Origin: Pseudobdellovibrio sp031428275
GTDB taxonomy: Bacteria; Bdellovibrionota; Bdellovibrionia; Bdellovibrionales; Bdellovibrionaceae
NCBI GenBank assembly: GCA_031428275.1
Contig: JANPPC010000007.1
Span: 62,001-126,000 of the forward strand
Length of the DNA stretch: 64,000 nucleotides
Direction of reading: 5' to 3'
Shown here one piece after another: positions 25,363-33,840 of this stretch. Made by a program: the position numbers and the translations under genes. The notes under the pieces were generated by a model, which had not been told where the DNA came from, did not search any database, and saw only the letters and a list, made by a program, of their open reading frames with translations. The first letter of the stretch is position 1, and every line of letters starts with the position of its first letter.

Positions 25363-26568
25363 ATGTTTGCTCAAAAGTTTATTACTTTCATTTTAGTCAT
25401 AGGCTTTTGGGCGGGATGTACTTCGGCCCCGATTAGTTCTGCGACGCCCGAGCTTCGAACGAAGCCGGTGAGTTCGGCAGATAACTATAAAAAAGCGAAA
25501 GCACAAAATTTTATTCTGACGCCCTTTTGGGCGCAAGACACGCTTGCAAAAACCAATATAGGTTTTCGTAAAATCAACCGTATGTCGCCAATTCTTTACC
25601 GGGATCAGATCATTGTCGGAAACGCGCTAGACGGGTTGGTGTCATACGATATTCAAACTAAGAATGAAGTATGGCGTTTAGATATTCCGCAAGGAATCGA
25701 ATCCAGCGGCACGCAGATTCGTGATCGTCTGTTTGTAGGCAGCAACAATGGCCGCATGTATTCAATTAATTTAGCTAATGGCACAATCGTTTGGAGTTTT
25801 GATACAAAATCGGAAGTCGTGGCTGAACCTTTGCTAAATGAAGGTGTCGTTTACTTTTTATCAGGTAGTCAGTCTGTATTTGCGCTGGATGCTGTTAGCG
25901 GCAAGCAACTTTGGACTTACAATCGTCAAGACACCGCAAATTTAATGACTATTCGCGGTGGTTCGCGCCCTGCTATATCAAATGGTCTAATCTATGTGGG
26001 TTTCAGCGATGGGGCCATGGTATCTATGAATGCTAAAACGGGGACTCCGCAATGGGAAATCACTTTGAATCGAAACACCCGCTTTAAAGATATCGATGCC
26101 AGCCCTGTGATTGACGGAGATTACCTCTACGTAAATAGCTACGACGATCAATTGTACTGTGTATCTAAAGATAAAGGCGAAATCATCTGGAAAAGCCCAC
26201 TTGGCGGATCCAGTACTCCGTTAGTATTTTCAGATAAGATCGCTACAACTTCTTCGTACGGTGACTTTGCGGTGCTATCTAAGAAAGATGGCTCGGTCGT
26301 CTGGAAAACTAAGACCACCGAAGGTATTTTTATCGACCCTGGCTTTATGAAAGGCTTGCTAGTTTCGGGCGAGTCGCAAGGAAAGTTGGTATTTTTCGAT
26401 AGCTTAACCGGCGAAGTGAAAGGTTCTTTTGAACCCGGTCGCGGTGTTTTTTCAAAACCCACTATTTCTAATGACAAGGCCAACGTCTACTTCATTTCGG
26501 GTGAGGGCATTGTTTACGGGGTGAAAGCCCAGTTCGACTCAAAATCTTCTATTTACTACTTACGATAG
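25363..26568 (+). CDS. bamB: outer membrane assembly lipoprotein BamB
   Basis: BamB is the beta-propeller lipoprotein of the BAM complex that inserts outer membrane proteins. A signal peptide ends in FWAGC (Cys19). About eight PQQ-like blades follow, each with the GxxxWxx motif variants, for example GLVSYDIQTKNEVWRLDI, GTIVWSF, GKQLWTY, GTPQWEI, GEIIWKSPLGG and GSVVWKT. Its place after the YfgM-like gene matches E. coli order, supporting bamB over other PQQ-repeat proteins. The engA/der gene that often follows bamB is not present. Confidence 0.9.
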   Translation: MFAQKFITFILVIGFWAGCTSAPISSATPELRTKPVSSADNYKKAKAQNFILTPFWAQDTLAKTNIGFRKINRMSPILYRDQIIVGNALDGLVSYDIQTKNEVWRLDIPQGIESSGTQIRDRLFVGSNNGRMYSINLANGTIVWSFDTKSEVVAEPLLNEGVVYFLSGSQSVFALDAVSGKQLWTYNRQDTANLMTIRGGSRPAISNGLIYVGFSDGAMVSMNAKTGTPQWEITLNRNTRFKDIDASPVIDGDYLYVNSYDDQLYCVSKDKGEIIWKSPLGGSSTPLVFSDKIATTSSYGDFAVLSKKDGSVVWKTKTTEGIFIDPGFMKGLLVSGESQGKLVFFDSLTGEVKGSFEPGRGVFSKPTISNDKANVYFISGEGIVYGVKAQFDSKSSIYYLR

Positions 26569-26576
26569 GATTCTTA

Positions 26577-26978
26577 ATGAAACGGTTTCTTGGTGTTATT
26601 GCTAAATTCGGTTCGGTGGCTGTGCTTCTGGTGGGTTGCTCTTCAACGCCTTGTAAAATTGAAGAACGAAAAGAAGGAGCTACCAACGTGAGCGCGGAAG
26701 AAAAATCGACTTCGAGTGGTAAAGATTTAACGTCTCGAACTTTTGTTTTTAAACCAGACGGGTCATTACAATGCGGAATGGGTAAAAAAATTGACCCAAA
26801 TGAAATGAAAAAAGAGCTTGGCAGTATGCAAGTATTCTCGGCCGTTAGCAAAAGCGATGGGCTTATGCGCATTCAACTTTGCGGTCATCCCACAGGGCAA
26901 AATAACGTTTTTGAAATTTCAGAAAAAGACTTAGACCAGGCTTTAAAACTTGGCTTCAAGAAATGGCTTCGCGATTAG
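26577..26978 (+). CDS. small lipoprotein of unknown function
   Basis: A 133-residue protein with a signal ending in LLVGC (Cys21). The mature part contains a Ser/Lys/Glu linker followed by a compact domain with two cysteines (SLQCGMGKKID near residue 62 and IQLCGHPTG near 101), probably disulfide-bonded, and helical ends (SEKDLDQALKLGFKKWL). It begins 8 bp after bamB and probably rides on the same transcript, so an envelope-assembly link is possible but unproved. No family was recognised. Confidence 0.72.
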   Translation: MKRFLGVIAKFGSVAVLLVGCSSTPCKIEERKEGATNVSAEEKSTSSGKDLTSRTFVFKPDGSLQCGMGKKIDPNEMKKELGSMQVFSAVSKSDGLMRIQLCGHPTGQNNVFEISEKDLDQALKLGFKKWLRD

Positions 26979-27006
26979 AAGCATTGAACTGATCAGTTCA
27001 ATGCTT
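26979..27006. terminator. bidirectional terminator, 28-bp perfect palindrome
   Basis: The sequence from 26979 to 27006 is its own exact reverse complement over all 28 bases, with the centre GATC. It sits between the stop codons of the convergent lipoprotein and cyclase genes, so it can end transcripts from both sides. The downstream T-runs are short on both strands. Confidence 0.7.
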
Positions 27007-27009
27007 AGC

Positions 27010-29553
27010 TTATTTAGTCTTCATCGTATAAACTCCGTCCCAATCGACGGGCGGAGCTAGCTGCAGGTAATCTTTACTTCGTTCGATATATAAATCACTT
27101 ACATTATCGATTTGCTTTAAACCACGAGCTTTTTGAAATCCTTCTAAAGCGGATGCGAAGTCTTTCGACTGGTACGCAAGATAAGCTAAACGGTATTGAT
27201 CGATCCAGGCTTGAAAACTTTGGGACTCTGATTTTTCGCTGATCAGTTCATAAATACGCACGGGCTGTAACTTCCCTTTGACCCGAACTAAATCAACTTC
27301 GCGACATAAGAACCGGTGACTTACTTTTTTATAAGTTTCTTCGCCAATGATGATATGAGTTCCGTATTCTTTATTAATCGACTCTAAACGCGATGCTAAG
27401 TTTACGGCGTCACCCATCACGGTATAATTCTGGATGGTTTCAGATCCCATATTACCAACACTCATGTCGCCCGAATTAATACCTATGCCGATATCTAATT
27501 TCGGATAACCTTTTTCGGCGAACTCGATTTGCAATTCATGAAGACGTTTTATCGATTGCAAGGCACATTCACAGGCTTTTTCGGCGTGATCGACTTGCTT
27601 AAGCGGAGCCCCAAAGAACGCCATAATGGCATCACCCATATACTTATCGATCGTACCTTCGGCTTTGAATACTTCTTTGGTCATCGTCGTTAAATATTTA
27701 TTCAGTAAAAATACTAATTGCTGCGGATCAAGTTTCTCGGACAGGGTTGTGAAACCGCGCAAATCTGAGAAAAATGCGGTCAGATTTTCTTTTCTACCGC
27801 CCAGTTCTAAATTCTTCTCTGATTTCATCAACTCATCAACGACTTTTGGTGAAACGTACTTCGAAAAGGCTTTTCGAATCTGTAATTTTTTACGCTCTTC
27901 TGAGAAATATTTAAATACAAGAATACAGATAAAACTCGTTGTCAAAGAACCCAACATAAAAATGGTCGAAATAAAAATTCGAAACTTGAGGTAAATTAAA
28001 AAATCAATTCCAACCGTTAGTAAAATCAGAATGAAAAACGAGCCTATAGCCCTAGCCGCCGAAGTTTGCGACCAGAAAATAGCGCTTAAGAAACCGAGCA
28101 CTAAAATAATCCAAGGTAGGTAGGCTAACTCGTTTGGTGCATTTTGCACGAACCGGGTTTCGATCAAATTAGCCAATGCGGTTAAATGAATTTCAGGACC
28201 TGGGTAGGCGTTTTGAAACGGCGTATTTCGTAAATCGTTAATACCAATCGCGGTTGCACCCATGATAAGCGTGCGATCTTTCAAAAACTCAGATTTATTA
28301 TAAGTCTGAACTTCTCCGCGAACGACCACTTTTATATCCGAAGAGTTCGAAACTAATTCTTGGGCCGAAACTGTTGGCAAAGTATACTGCGGTCCGTAGT
28401 AATTGATTTTCATCCGTGCCATCGCATCAGTCGGAACTTCAGCAATTAAAACTTCTGGGTCTTTCGATGAATCGTAAATTTTAATGGCCGACAGCTGTTT
28501 AGAATCTTCAACCTGGTTAAAGCTAACTTCGGCGCGGTAACCTTGACCGGTTAAGTAAGCCTGTAAAGCCATTGACGGAATAAAGGTCGTTTCAGTCTGT
28601 AGGCCCGCGCGGTAAACCAACGGATAATGACGTATAATTCCGTCGGGGTCTAATTTCGTATTAAATGAGGCCGTTAATTCAGCGGCGTTTTGTATCTGCG
28701 GAATGTTCAAGGTCCAGCCCAAGTATTGTTGAACGGGTAGAGCTCTCACCGTTTTAATTTGCTGCAAGATCTGTATTTTTTGTGAATCAGGTGTTAGTTG
28801 ATCTTCGCTGGTTAGCCACTTCGCACAGTAATTATTAATATTTCTAGCTTGCAATACTTTTAGATAGGTCTTTTGTGAATCAGATAAATCACTTAAAGAA
28901 GCTTTATTATACTTTGTTAAAACTTCAGTTTCGGCATCTTTTTCAGCGTCAGAAAATAAGGGGTCAAATAGCGACTTCCAATCCATGACTTGCCAATCAG
29001 GTTTCGGATCAAGCACTGTTAATGACAAATTCAACTGAACTAAGCCGCGACCGCCGGTGCGGTAAAAAGCTTCGGTGGCGCAAATATCTTGATAAGGTCT
29101 TAAATGTTGGTCGACATTATCTGATGAAGTGGTTCCTAAGATGATATTTTCTTTATTTTTTGCAATAAATTCGGCGAATTTATTGTCGGCTTCGGTGTAA
29201 ATTTCTTTTTCTGAAAAAATGATATCGTAAGCTATAACTTTAGCGCGATTTTCGATCGCCTTTTCTGAGATCTGACGAATTGTTTCACGCGACCAGGGCC
29301 AGCGACCTAATTCTTCGACGGCGGCATCATCGATAGCTAATAAGGCAACGTTAGCGTTCGAAACGGCTGGCTGAATGCTGGTCATTTTAAGATCGTTAAA
29401 TCGATTATTAAGATTCGCCAATTGTTTAATAACGGCTGAATTAGATTGAAAAAGATCGAGCTTATTTCGTTCGTTTAGATAATAAGCCGTAAGAGCTGAT
29501 ACTGAAACCGAAACAATGGCGCCAATTAAGAATGATATTTTTTCTGATTTCAT
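27010..29553 (-). CDS. CHASE2-domain class III adenylate cyclase
   Basis: A membrane-bound sensor cyclase. An N-terminal membrane helix (residues 5-25) leads into a long periplasmic CHASE2 domain (about 45-460), then three close membrane helices (about 480-550) and a cytoplasmic class III cyclase domain (about 585-765). Metal aspartates D597 (FFSDLRGFT) and D641 (DKYMGDAIMAFFG), adenine-selecting K637 and D715, and transition-state N718 and R722 (MGDAVNLASRLE) are present, so it should make cAMP. A TPR-like helix pair follows at the C-terminus (about 780-830). The extracellular signal is unknown. It is transcribed alone. Confidence 0.93.
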   Translation of the reverse strand: MKSEKISFLIGAIVSVSVSALTAYYLNERNKLDLFQSNSAVIKQLANLNNRFNDLKMTSIQPAVSNANVALLAIDDAAVEELGRWPWSRETIRQISEKAIENRAKVIAYDIIFSEKEIYTEADNKFAEFIAKNKENIILGTTSSDNVDQHLRPYQDICATEAFYRTGGRGLVQLNLSLTVLDPKPDWQVMDWKSLFDPLFSDAEKDAETEVLTKYNKASLSDLSDSQKTYLKVLQARNINNYCAKWLTSEDQLTPDSQKIQILQQIKTVRALPVQQYLGWTLNIPQIQNAAELTASFNTKLDPDGIIRHYPLVYRAGLQTETTFIPSMALQAYLTGQGYRAEVSFNQVEDSKQLSAIKIYDSSKDPEVLIAEVPTDAMARMKINYYGPQYTLPTVSAQELVSNSSDIKVVVRGEVQTYNKSEFLKDRTLIMGATAIGINDLRNTPFQNAYPGPEIHLTALANLIETRFVQNAPNELAYLPWIILVLGFLSAIFWSQTSAARAIGSFFILILLTVGIDFLIYLKFRIFISTIFMLGSLTTSFICILVFKYFSEERKKLQIRKAFSKYVSPKVVDELMKSEKNLELGGRKENLTAFFSDLRGFTTLSEKLDPQQLVFLLNKYLTTMTKEVFKAEGTIDKYMGDAIMAFFGAPLKQVDHAEKACECALQSIKRLHELQIEFAEKGYPKLDIGIGINSGDMSVGNMGSETIQNYTVMGDAVNLASRLESINKEYGTHIIIGEETYKKVSHRFLCREVDLVRVKGKLQPVRIYELISEKSESQSFQAWIDQYRLAYLAYQSKDFASALEGFQKARGLKQIDNVSDLYIERSKDYLQLAPPVDWDGVYTMKTK

Positions 29554-29702
29554 CTCAAGCCAGGATAGCTAAACTATGCAATGATTGCTACTAGACCTCA
29601 AAAGCCTCAAAGAGCGTTTAAAAAGCTTACTTTACCGAATATACACCCTTGCTGTAACATAATATAACTTATCAGACAATAGGAAGGAACAATCAGTGGC
29701 TT

Positions 29703-30773
29703 TTAATTCAGTGGCGATAACCAACCCAGTTTATCTTCCCGGCGGCCGTACTGAACACCGGTTAATTCATCATAAATTTTCTTTGATAATTCGCCCTGCT
29801 GACCCTGGTGCGATAATTTAATTTTCCATTCATCGTTTGCTAGTTCGCCGATCGGGCTTATGACGGCCGCCGTTCCGGTGCCGAAAGCCTCTTTTAATTT
29901 TCCGGTTTTTGATGCTTCTAAAACTTCTGCTAATTTTAATTTTCGCTCGACGATTGGTAAATTCCAAGATTTTAAAAGTTGAATAACGCTTTCACGCACG
30001 CCACCGCCTAAGATCGTACCATCTAAAGAAGGCGTTACAATTTCGTTTTCGAACACGAAAAAGACGTTCATTGTTCCGACTTCCTCAACGTATTCATGCA
30101 TGTGATCAAGCCATAAAACTTGCGAATAACCTTTTTTCTTCGCATTTAAAGCTGCCTTTAAGCTACCCGCGTAATTCGCCGCAGCCTTAGTTGCACCTAA
30201 ACCACCCGGAGCCGCACGCAGATAATTTTTCTCGACCCAAATATTGATCGGGGCGCTACCCTCTGCATAGTACGAAGAGACCGGAGATAAAATTGCAAAA
30301 AATAAAATTTCGTTCGACGGACGAACACCTAAGAAAGCTTCGGTGCCTATCAAAGTTGGCCGAATGTATAAAGAACCCGGCTGATCTGGTATCCAATCTT
30401 CATCAACCTTAACAAGCTCTTTGATTCCTTGTAGAAATAATTCTTGCGGCGGAGCTTCCATACAAAGGCGATCTGCGCCTGCCGTCATTCGCTTCCAATT
30501 AAATTCGGGTCTGAATAAAACAATTTTTCCGTTTTCTTGGCGAAAGGCTTTCATTCCTTCGAACAAAGCTTGGCCGTAATGTAAAACACTGGCGCCCGGA
30601 TCAATTTCGAAGGGCTTGTAGGGGCTCACTTCGGCGCTATACCAACCTTTCTCAACCGAATATTTTGCGGTGAACATATGGTCGGTGAAATACTTACCAA
30701 ATCCTAAAGTGCTTGAGTCAGGTTTAGCTTTCAAGGCCGCAGATTTTGTGATCGAAATTGGATAGGTTTTCAT
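29703..30773 (-). CDS. ilvE: branched-chain amino acid aminotransferase
   Basis: A class IV PLP transaminase that interconverts Leu/Ile/Val and their keto acids. The PLP lysine is K196 in GGLGATKAAANYAG, with E231 in YVEEVGTMN and the family segment GTILGGGVRESVI. At 356 residues it belongs to the longer BCAT type (as in BCAT from Gram-positives and eukaryotes) rather than the 300-residue E. coli type. It is a single-gene unit read leftward. It could act with the leucine-type dehydrogenase at 23.5 kb. Confidence 0.95.
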   Translation of the reverse strand: MKTYPISITKSAALKAKPDSSTLGFGKYFTDHMFTAKYSVEKGWYSAEVSPYKPFEIDPGASVLHYGQALFEGMKAFRQENGKIVLFRPEFNWKRMTAGADRLCMEAPPQELFLQGIKELVKVDEDWIPDQPGSLYIRPTLIGTEAFLGVRPSNEILFFAILSPVSSYYAEGSAPINIWVEKNYLRAAPGGLGATKAAANYAGSLKAALNAKKKGYSQVLWLDHMHEYVEEVGTMNVFFVFENEIVTPSLDGTILGGGVRESVIQLLKSWNLPIVERKLKLAEVLEASKTGKLKEAFGTGTAAVISPIGELANDEWKIKLSHQGQQGELSKKIYDELTGVQYGRREDKLGWLSPLN

Positions 30774-31107
30774 GGCATGAATATAAGCACAAAAGTTTGT
30801 TAAAAACGAGTAATTTAGACTAAATACTCTGGAATAATCGTAGCTTGTAGCCGCTTTTTAAGCGATTAATTTAAAAAAGCTTATTTAAGGAACACTGCCA
30901 TGGCTCGTTTAGGTATTGGCGCTTACGCAGGCCACGTTCTTAGGCCGCCTCAATATGAAACGTCGATCAAAAAATGTCGCAGCGTTGGGCTTACTAAGCT
31001 CGACAATTTTTAAAGTAAAATACTTTTGATTTGAAGAACGTTTTTGATGGCACCCATCTAGCAGCAGTCAGCTCGGTACACGTAACCCGTAACTTGGAGA
31101 ATAATAA
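30774..31107. other. intergenic stretch between ilvE and the 31108 gene
   Basis: This 334-bp gap contains a possible 37-codon gene (30900-31013) and a short TA-rich inverted repeat AAAGTA-AAA-TACTTT just after it. The ilvE promoter must lie at its left end. No RNA gene was recognised. Confidence 0.5.
30900..31013 (+). CDS. possible 37-residue protein
   Basis: An ATG preceded by AAGGAA 7 bases upstream opens a frame of 37 codons: it starts MARLGIGAYAGHVLRP and ends GLTKLDNF. It is basic, with one cysteine, and no signal peptide or membrane helix. A weak hairpin follows the stop. It could be a small protein or a chance frame in a leader; there is no family evidence. Confidence 0.35.
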   Translation: MARLGIGAYAGHVLRPPQYETSIKKCRSVGLTKLDNF

Positions 31108-31644
31108 ATGAAACCGAATTTTTTAGTCAAAGCGGCTTTGATGATGCTTTTCAGTTCGCAGTGTTTTGCGGGAACATCGACCGATGGTTTACCCCAGTCC
31201 GTTTTAAAATTACATTCTGCCCTTAGCACCGGTGATGCCGAGTGCAGCGAGGATCTAGAAAAGCCTGAAAAATTTGATCTAGGCCAAGGGCGAAATCTTT
31301 ATATCGTTCAGTGCATGATGGGCGCCTATCAAGGTTCTGCGAACGCCTACATTACGGAAGATAACGAAGCGATTGCAACACCGGTCATGACTTTAGCCTA
31401 TGATGAATTAGGTAAGTCGGTTGTTTCAAACTTATCTTTAGGTGAAGCCTATTTTGATAAAGAGAAAAGCCAGATTTATACTCATTCAAAAGGCCGTGGT
31501 ATTGGCGATTGCGGTCAAAGTAGCATCACAAAAATTTCGTTAACTGATTATGGTTCGATCTCGGTTCGTACGACTGAAATTCGCGCTAAATCAAAATGCG
31601 ATGGCAAAATGAATAACTGGCCCGTCGTCTTCAAACAAAAATAG
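31108..31644 (+). CDS. secreted DUF1176-like protein
   Basis: A signal peptide (ending SSQCFA|GT) is followed by a 155-residue periplasmic domain with four conserved-looking cysteines and the segment YIVQCMMGAYQGSANAYI, which resembles the DUF1176 family. DUF1176 function is poorly known. TTGGAG lies before the ATG. It is followed after 25 bp by the LprI-like gene in the same direction, and the two appear to form a unit. Assignment rests on one motif block and is moderately sure. Confidence 0.65.
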   Translation: MKPNFLVKAALMMLFSSQCFAGTSTDGLPQSVLKLHSALSTGDAECSEDLEKPEKFDLGQGRNLYIVQCMMGAYQGSANAYITEDNEAIATPVMTLAYDELGKSVVSNLSLGEAYFDKEKSQIYTHSKGRGIGDCGQSSITKISLTDYGSISVRTTEIRAKSKCDGKMNNWPVVFKQK

Positions 31645-31669
31645 AAACCAAACTAAACACGAGAACAAA

Positions 31670-32077
31670 ATGAAAAAAATGATCTTAGCCATGACCTTAG
31701 CGGGAGGTTCTTTTGCACATGCCGGAGATATCAAAGTAATTGAAAAAACTTTTGCTGCTTGGGCATTTGAGGCGGTCAGTACGATGGATCAAAGAATGTG
31801 TGCCGGTGATGCCCTTAAAGCGTCGGATAAAATGTTAAACGAAATTTATCAAGAAATTAAGTCTCCGCTTGTTAGTTCTAAAGATGCGGATAGCAAAGAA
31901 ATTTTAAATCGCCTGGTGACGTCACAGCGCGCCTGGATCACTTACCGTGATACGAACTGCGAACTAGCTGGTACACAAATGCTGGGTGGTTCTGGCGAAG
32001 GCGTGATCATAGGCGATTGCTTGGCCTCAGAGACCATCAAGCGTGTAAAAGATTTGTCTAACTTATTGCTAAACTGA
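31670..32077 (+). CDS. LprI-type (DUF1311) secreted protein, possible lysozyme inhibitor
   Basis: A signal peptide (MKKMILAMTLAGGSFAHA) leads a 117-residue domain of the DUF1311/LprI type: KMLNEIYQEIKS, then SQRAWITYRDTNCELAG, then GDCLASETIKRVKDL. The Cys spacing fits the family's two disulfides. Mycobacterial LprI inhibits lysozyme, and for other members this is extrapolation. Its neighbour is a DUF1176-like secreted protein. In a predator that digests prey cell wall such a protein could shield its own wall, which is inference only. Confidence 0.78.
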   Translation: MKKMILAMTLAGGSFAHAGDIKVIEKTFAAWAFEAVSTMDQRMCAGDALKASDKMLNEIYQEIKSPLVSSKDADSKEILNRLVTSQRAWITYRDTNCELAGTQMLGGSGEGVIIGDCLASETIKRVKDLSNLLLN

Positions 32078-32103
32078 AGATCGAACGAAGATCGAACGAA
32101 GAT
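32076..32103. repeat. 11-bp tandem repeat, 2.5 units
   Basis: GAAGATCGAAC is present twice in full and once in part, overlapping the stop codon of the LprI-like gene. It looks like a replication-slippage duplication. Confidence 0.7.
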
Positions 32104-32120
32104 TTTTGAATGATCTACTT

Positions 32121-32150
32121 AAGGCTGATCTAATGGATCGGCCTTTTTTA
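32121..32150 (+). terminator. rho-independent terminator
   Basis: AAGGCTGATC and GGATCGGCCTT pair (one G-T) around a short loop and are followed by TTTTTTATTT. It ends the DUF1176/LprI transcript. Confidence 0.75.
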
Positions 32151-32740
32151 TTTATCTAAGACCAGCCGCTTACCAGTTACAAACTTTAGTATAGCTTTTT
32201 GTATATGTCGACAAGATCATCTTGCTTCGAATAGGCCAATAACCATCTAACTTTGTTTTTGATTATTCGTTTCGTCTGCTAAGCGGCTTCTCACTTTTTA
32301 TTTTTAATTTTTGTAATATCATTCACGGCATTTGCTAGATCTTCGGCCGGGGTGGGGTGGCGCAGAAGGCGCTAAACGATCGTTAACTACGGCGGTGCAG
32401 ACTCCCCGCTTTTCTAAAAATGCGCCTAAGCTTTTGGCGTCTTTAACCACCCGAAATATTTGTGAATTACTAATCGGTTTTCTTTCAATTCAATTTTTTT
32501 AGTGATTTGATCACCGACGATAAACGTTTACGGGCCCCATTTTAAAAAATCTGAGATATTTGTCATAGCGAAAAAAACTTCGGCGGAATTCGAACGCTAG
32601 AAAATAGTTAAATGGTTTATTGATAACTAAGTGAAAACTAAAAGATTGTGTATTGAATATACATTACCAATTTCTTGACGGGTTTCAGAACAGGAGCTAA
32701 ATCTTCCAACTAAACAATAAAACATCAGGAAAGTTTAAGA
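32151..32740. other. 590-bp gene-free scar region
   Basis: No intact gene was found on either strand. On the minus strand between about 32560 and 32290 there are short coding-like runs in alternating frames, such as MTNISDFLKWGP, DQITKKIELKENRLVIHKYF and PAEDLANAVNDITKIKNKK, broken by stops and shifts, which suggests a decayed gene. A 48-bp copy of the nearby integrase lies within it (separate entry). The right end must carry the promoter of the binding-protein gene at 32741; TTGACG at 32675 is a possible -35. Confidence 0.5.
32441..32488 (-). pseudogene. fragment copy of the tyrosine recombinase gene
   Basis: These 48 bases match 34041-34088, inside the intact recombinase gene, at 45 positions and in the same orientation. 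In frame it reads ERKPISNSQIFRVVK, identical to recombinase residues 221-235. Stop codons and unrelated sequence flank it. It is a relic of a second recombinase copy or a short duplicative patch. Confidence 0.7.
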
Positions 32741-33733
32741 ATGAAAAATATTTTAATAGCATTAAATTTACTAGTTGCAATACAAGCTGTTGCTGCGACC
32801 AATGAGCTAACGGTCTATTCAGCTTACGAAGGCGCACGCTTAGCTCCGATCTTTAAACCTTTCACTGACCGCACTGGTATTAGTGTCAAAGTCGAATTCG
32901 CGCCAAGCGCCGAGCTCATCAATCGCTTAGTGAAAGAAGGGGCTAGTACAACGGCAGACCTCTATTTAGATAAAGATGTTATTTATTTATCAGAGGCGCA
33001 AAGACAAAATGTATTGCAAGGTTTTAATTCGAGCTTTATTGATAAAACTGTTCCAGCACAATTCATCGATTCTGAAAAAAACTGGTTCTTAATTCTTTAT
33101 CGCGCTCGTACGATTATGTATAACTCAACAAAAGTTTCTCCGTCAGAACTTTCGACTTACCAAGCGCTTGGCGATACGAAATGGAAAAACCGCCTTTGCC
33201 TTAGAACTTCTGCAAATACTTACAATCAGGCATTAGCGGCTTCAATGATTTCTCACGATGGTATTGAGAAAACGATTCAGACTTTTAAAAACTGGGTGGC
33301 TAATTTCTCAATGGATCCAATCAAGGGCGACACGGATTTGCTGAAGGCTATAGCAGAAGGTAAATGCGACGTAGGAGTTGCTAATACTTACTACTTACCG
33401 CCACTTATTAAAGCGGACAAAAACTTCCCAGTAAGACCTTTTTTTCCAAATCAAGACTCTACGGGGGCTCATGTAAATGGGGTTGGTATGGGCTTAGCTA
33501 AACATAGCAAAAATATTTCTGAAGCAACTTTGCTACTTGAGTATATGATTTCTGAAGAAGTTCAGACTGCAGTTGCGGGCGGATTTTTTCATTATCCGGT
33601 AAACAAAGATGCGATTTTGGTTAAAGAATTAGTCGATTTCGGTTCATTCAAACCAGATTCAATAAATATGGGTATAATCGGCATAGTCGCGCCAGCCGCA
33701 TCTGCGGTATTCGAAGCAGCTAGTTATAAATAA
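32741..33733 (+). CDS. periplasmic iron(III)-type ABC substrate-binding protein
   Basis: A signal peptide (LLVAIQAVA|AT) precedes a two-lobed binding protein of the FbpA/FutA class: LTVYSAYEGARLAPIFKPF, EFAPSAELINRLVKEG, LYRARTIMYN, KGDTDLLKAIAEGKCDVGVANTYY and GAHVNGVGMGL. The Tyr-Tyr pair that usually binds ferric iron is present as ANTYYLPP. No permease or ATPase gene is nearby, so it must use a transporter encoded elsewhere. The imperfect repeat TGTAT-N5-ATACA at 32649-32663 is not a convincing Fur box. It ends in a clear terminator. Confidence 0.88.
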   Translation: MKNILIALNLLVAIQAVAATNELTVYSAYEGARLAPIFKPFTDRTGISVKVEFAPSAELINRLVKEGASTTADLYLDKDVIYLSEAQRQNVLQGFNSSFIDKTVPAQFIDSEKNWFLILYRARTIMYNSTKVSPSELSTYQALGDTKWKNRLCLRTSANTYNQALAASMISHDGIEKTIQTFKNWVANFSMDPIKGDTDLLKAIAEGKCDVGVANTYYLPPLIKADKNFPVRPFFPNQDSTGAHVNGVGMGLAKHSKNISEATLLLEYMISEEVQTAVAGGFFHYPVNKDAILVKELVDFGSFKPDSINMGIIGIVAPAASAVFEAASYK

Positions 33734-33748
33734 ATTGTTATTATTGAA

Positions 33749-33772
33749 AGCGACTCTTAATCAAGAGTCGCT
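33749..33772 (+). terminator. rho-independent terminator
   Basis: A perfect 10-bp stem, AGCGACTCTT and AAGAGTCGCT, around the loop AATC is followed by CATTTCTTTT. It ends the iron-binding protein gene. Confidence 0.8.
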
Positions 33773-33840
33773 CATTTCTTTTCCAAAGCTAGTTTTTTAT
33801 CTTCAGAAGTTTGCACAAGCCAGTAGGCTTCGTGGGTTTA

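Noticed and set aside
26148..26483. Minus-strand frame inside bamB
   Set aside because: Lies wholly opposite conserved beta-propeller repeats; no signal peptide, motif or ribosome site.
32649..32663. Fur box before the iron-type binding protein
   Set aside because: TGTAT-N5-ATACA has only five paired bases and does not fit the 19-bp Fur pattern.
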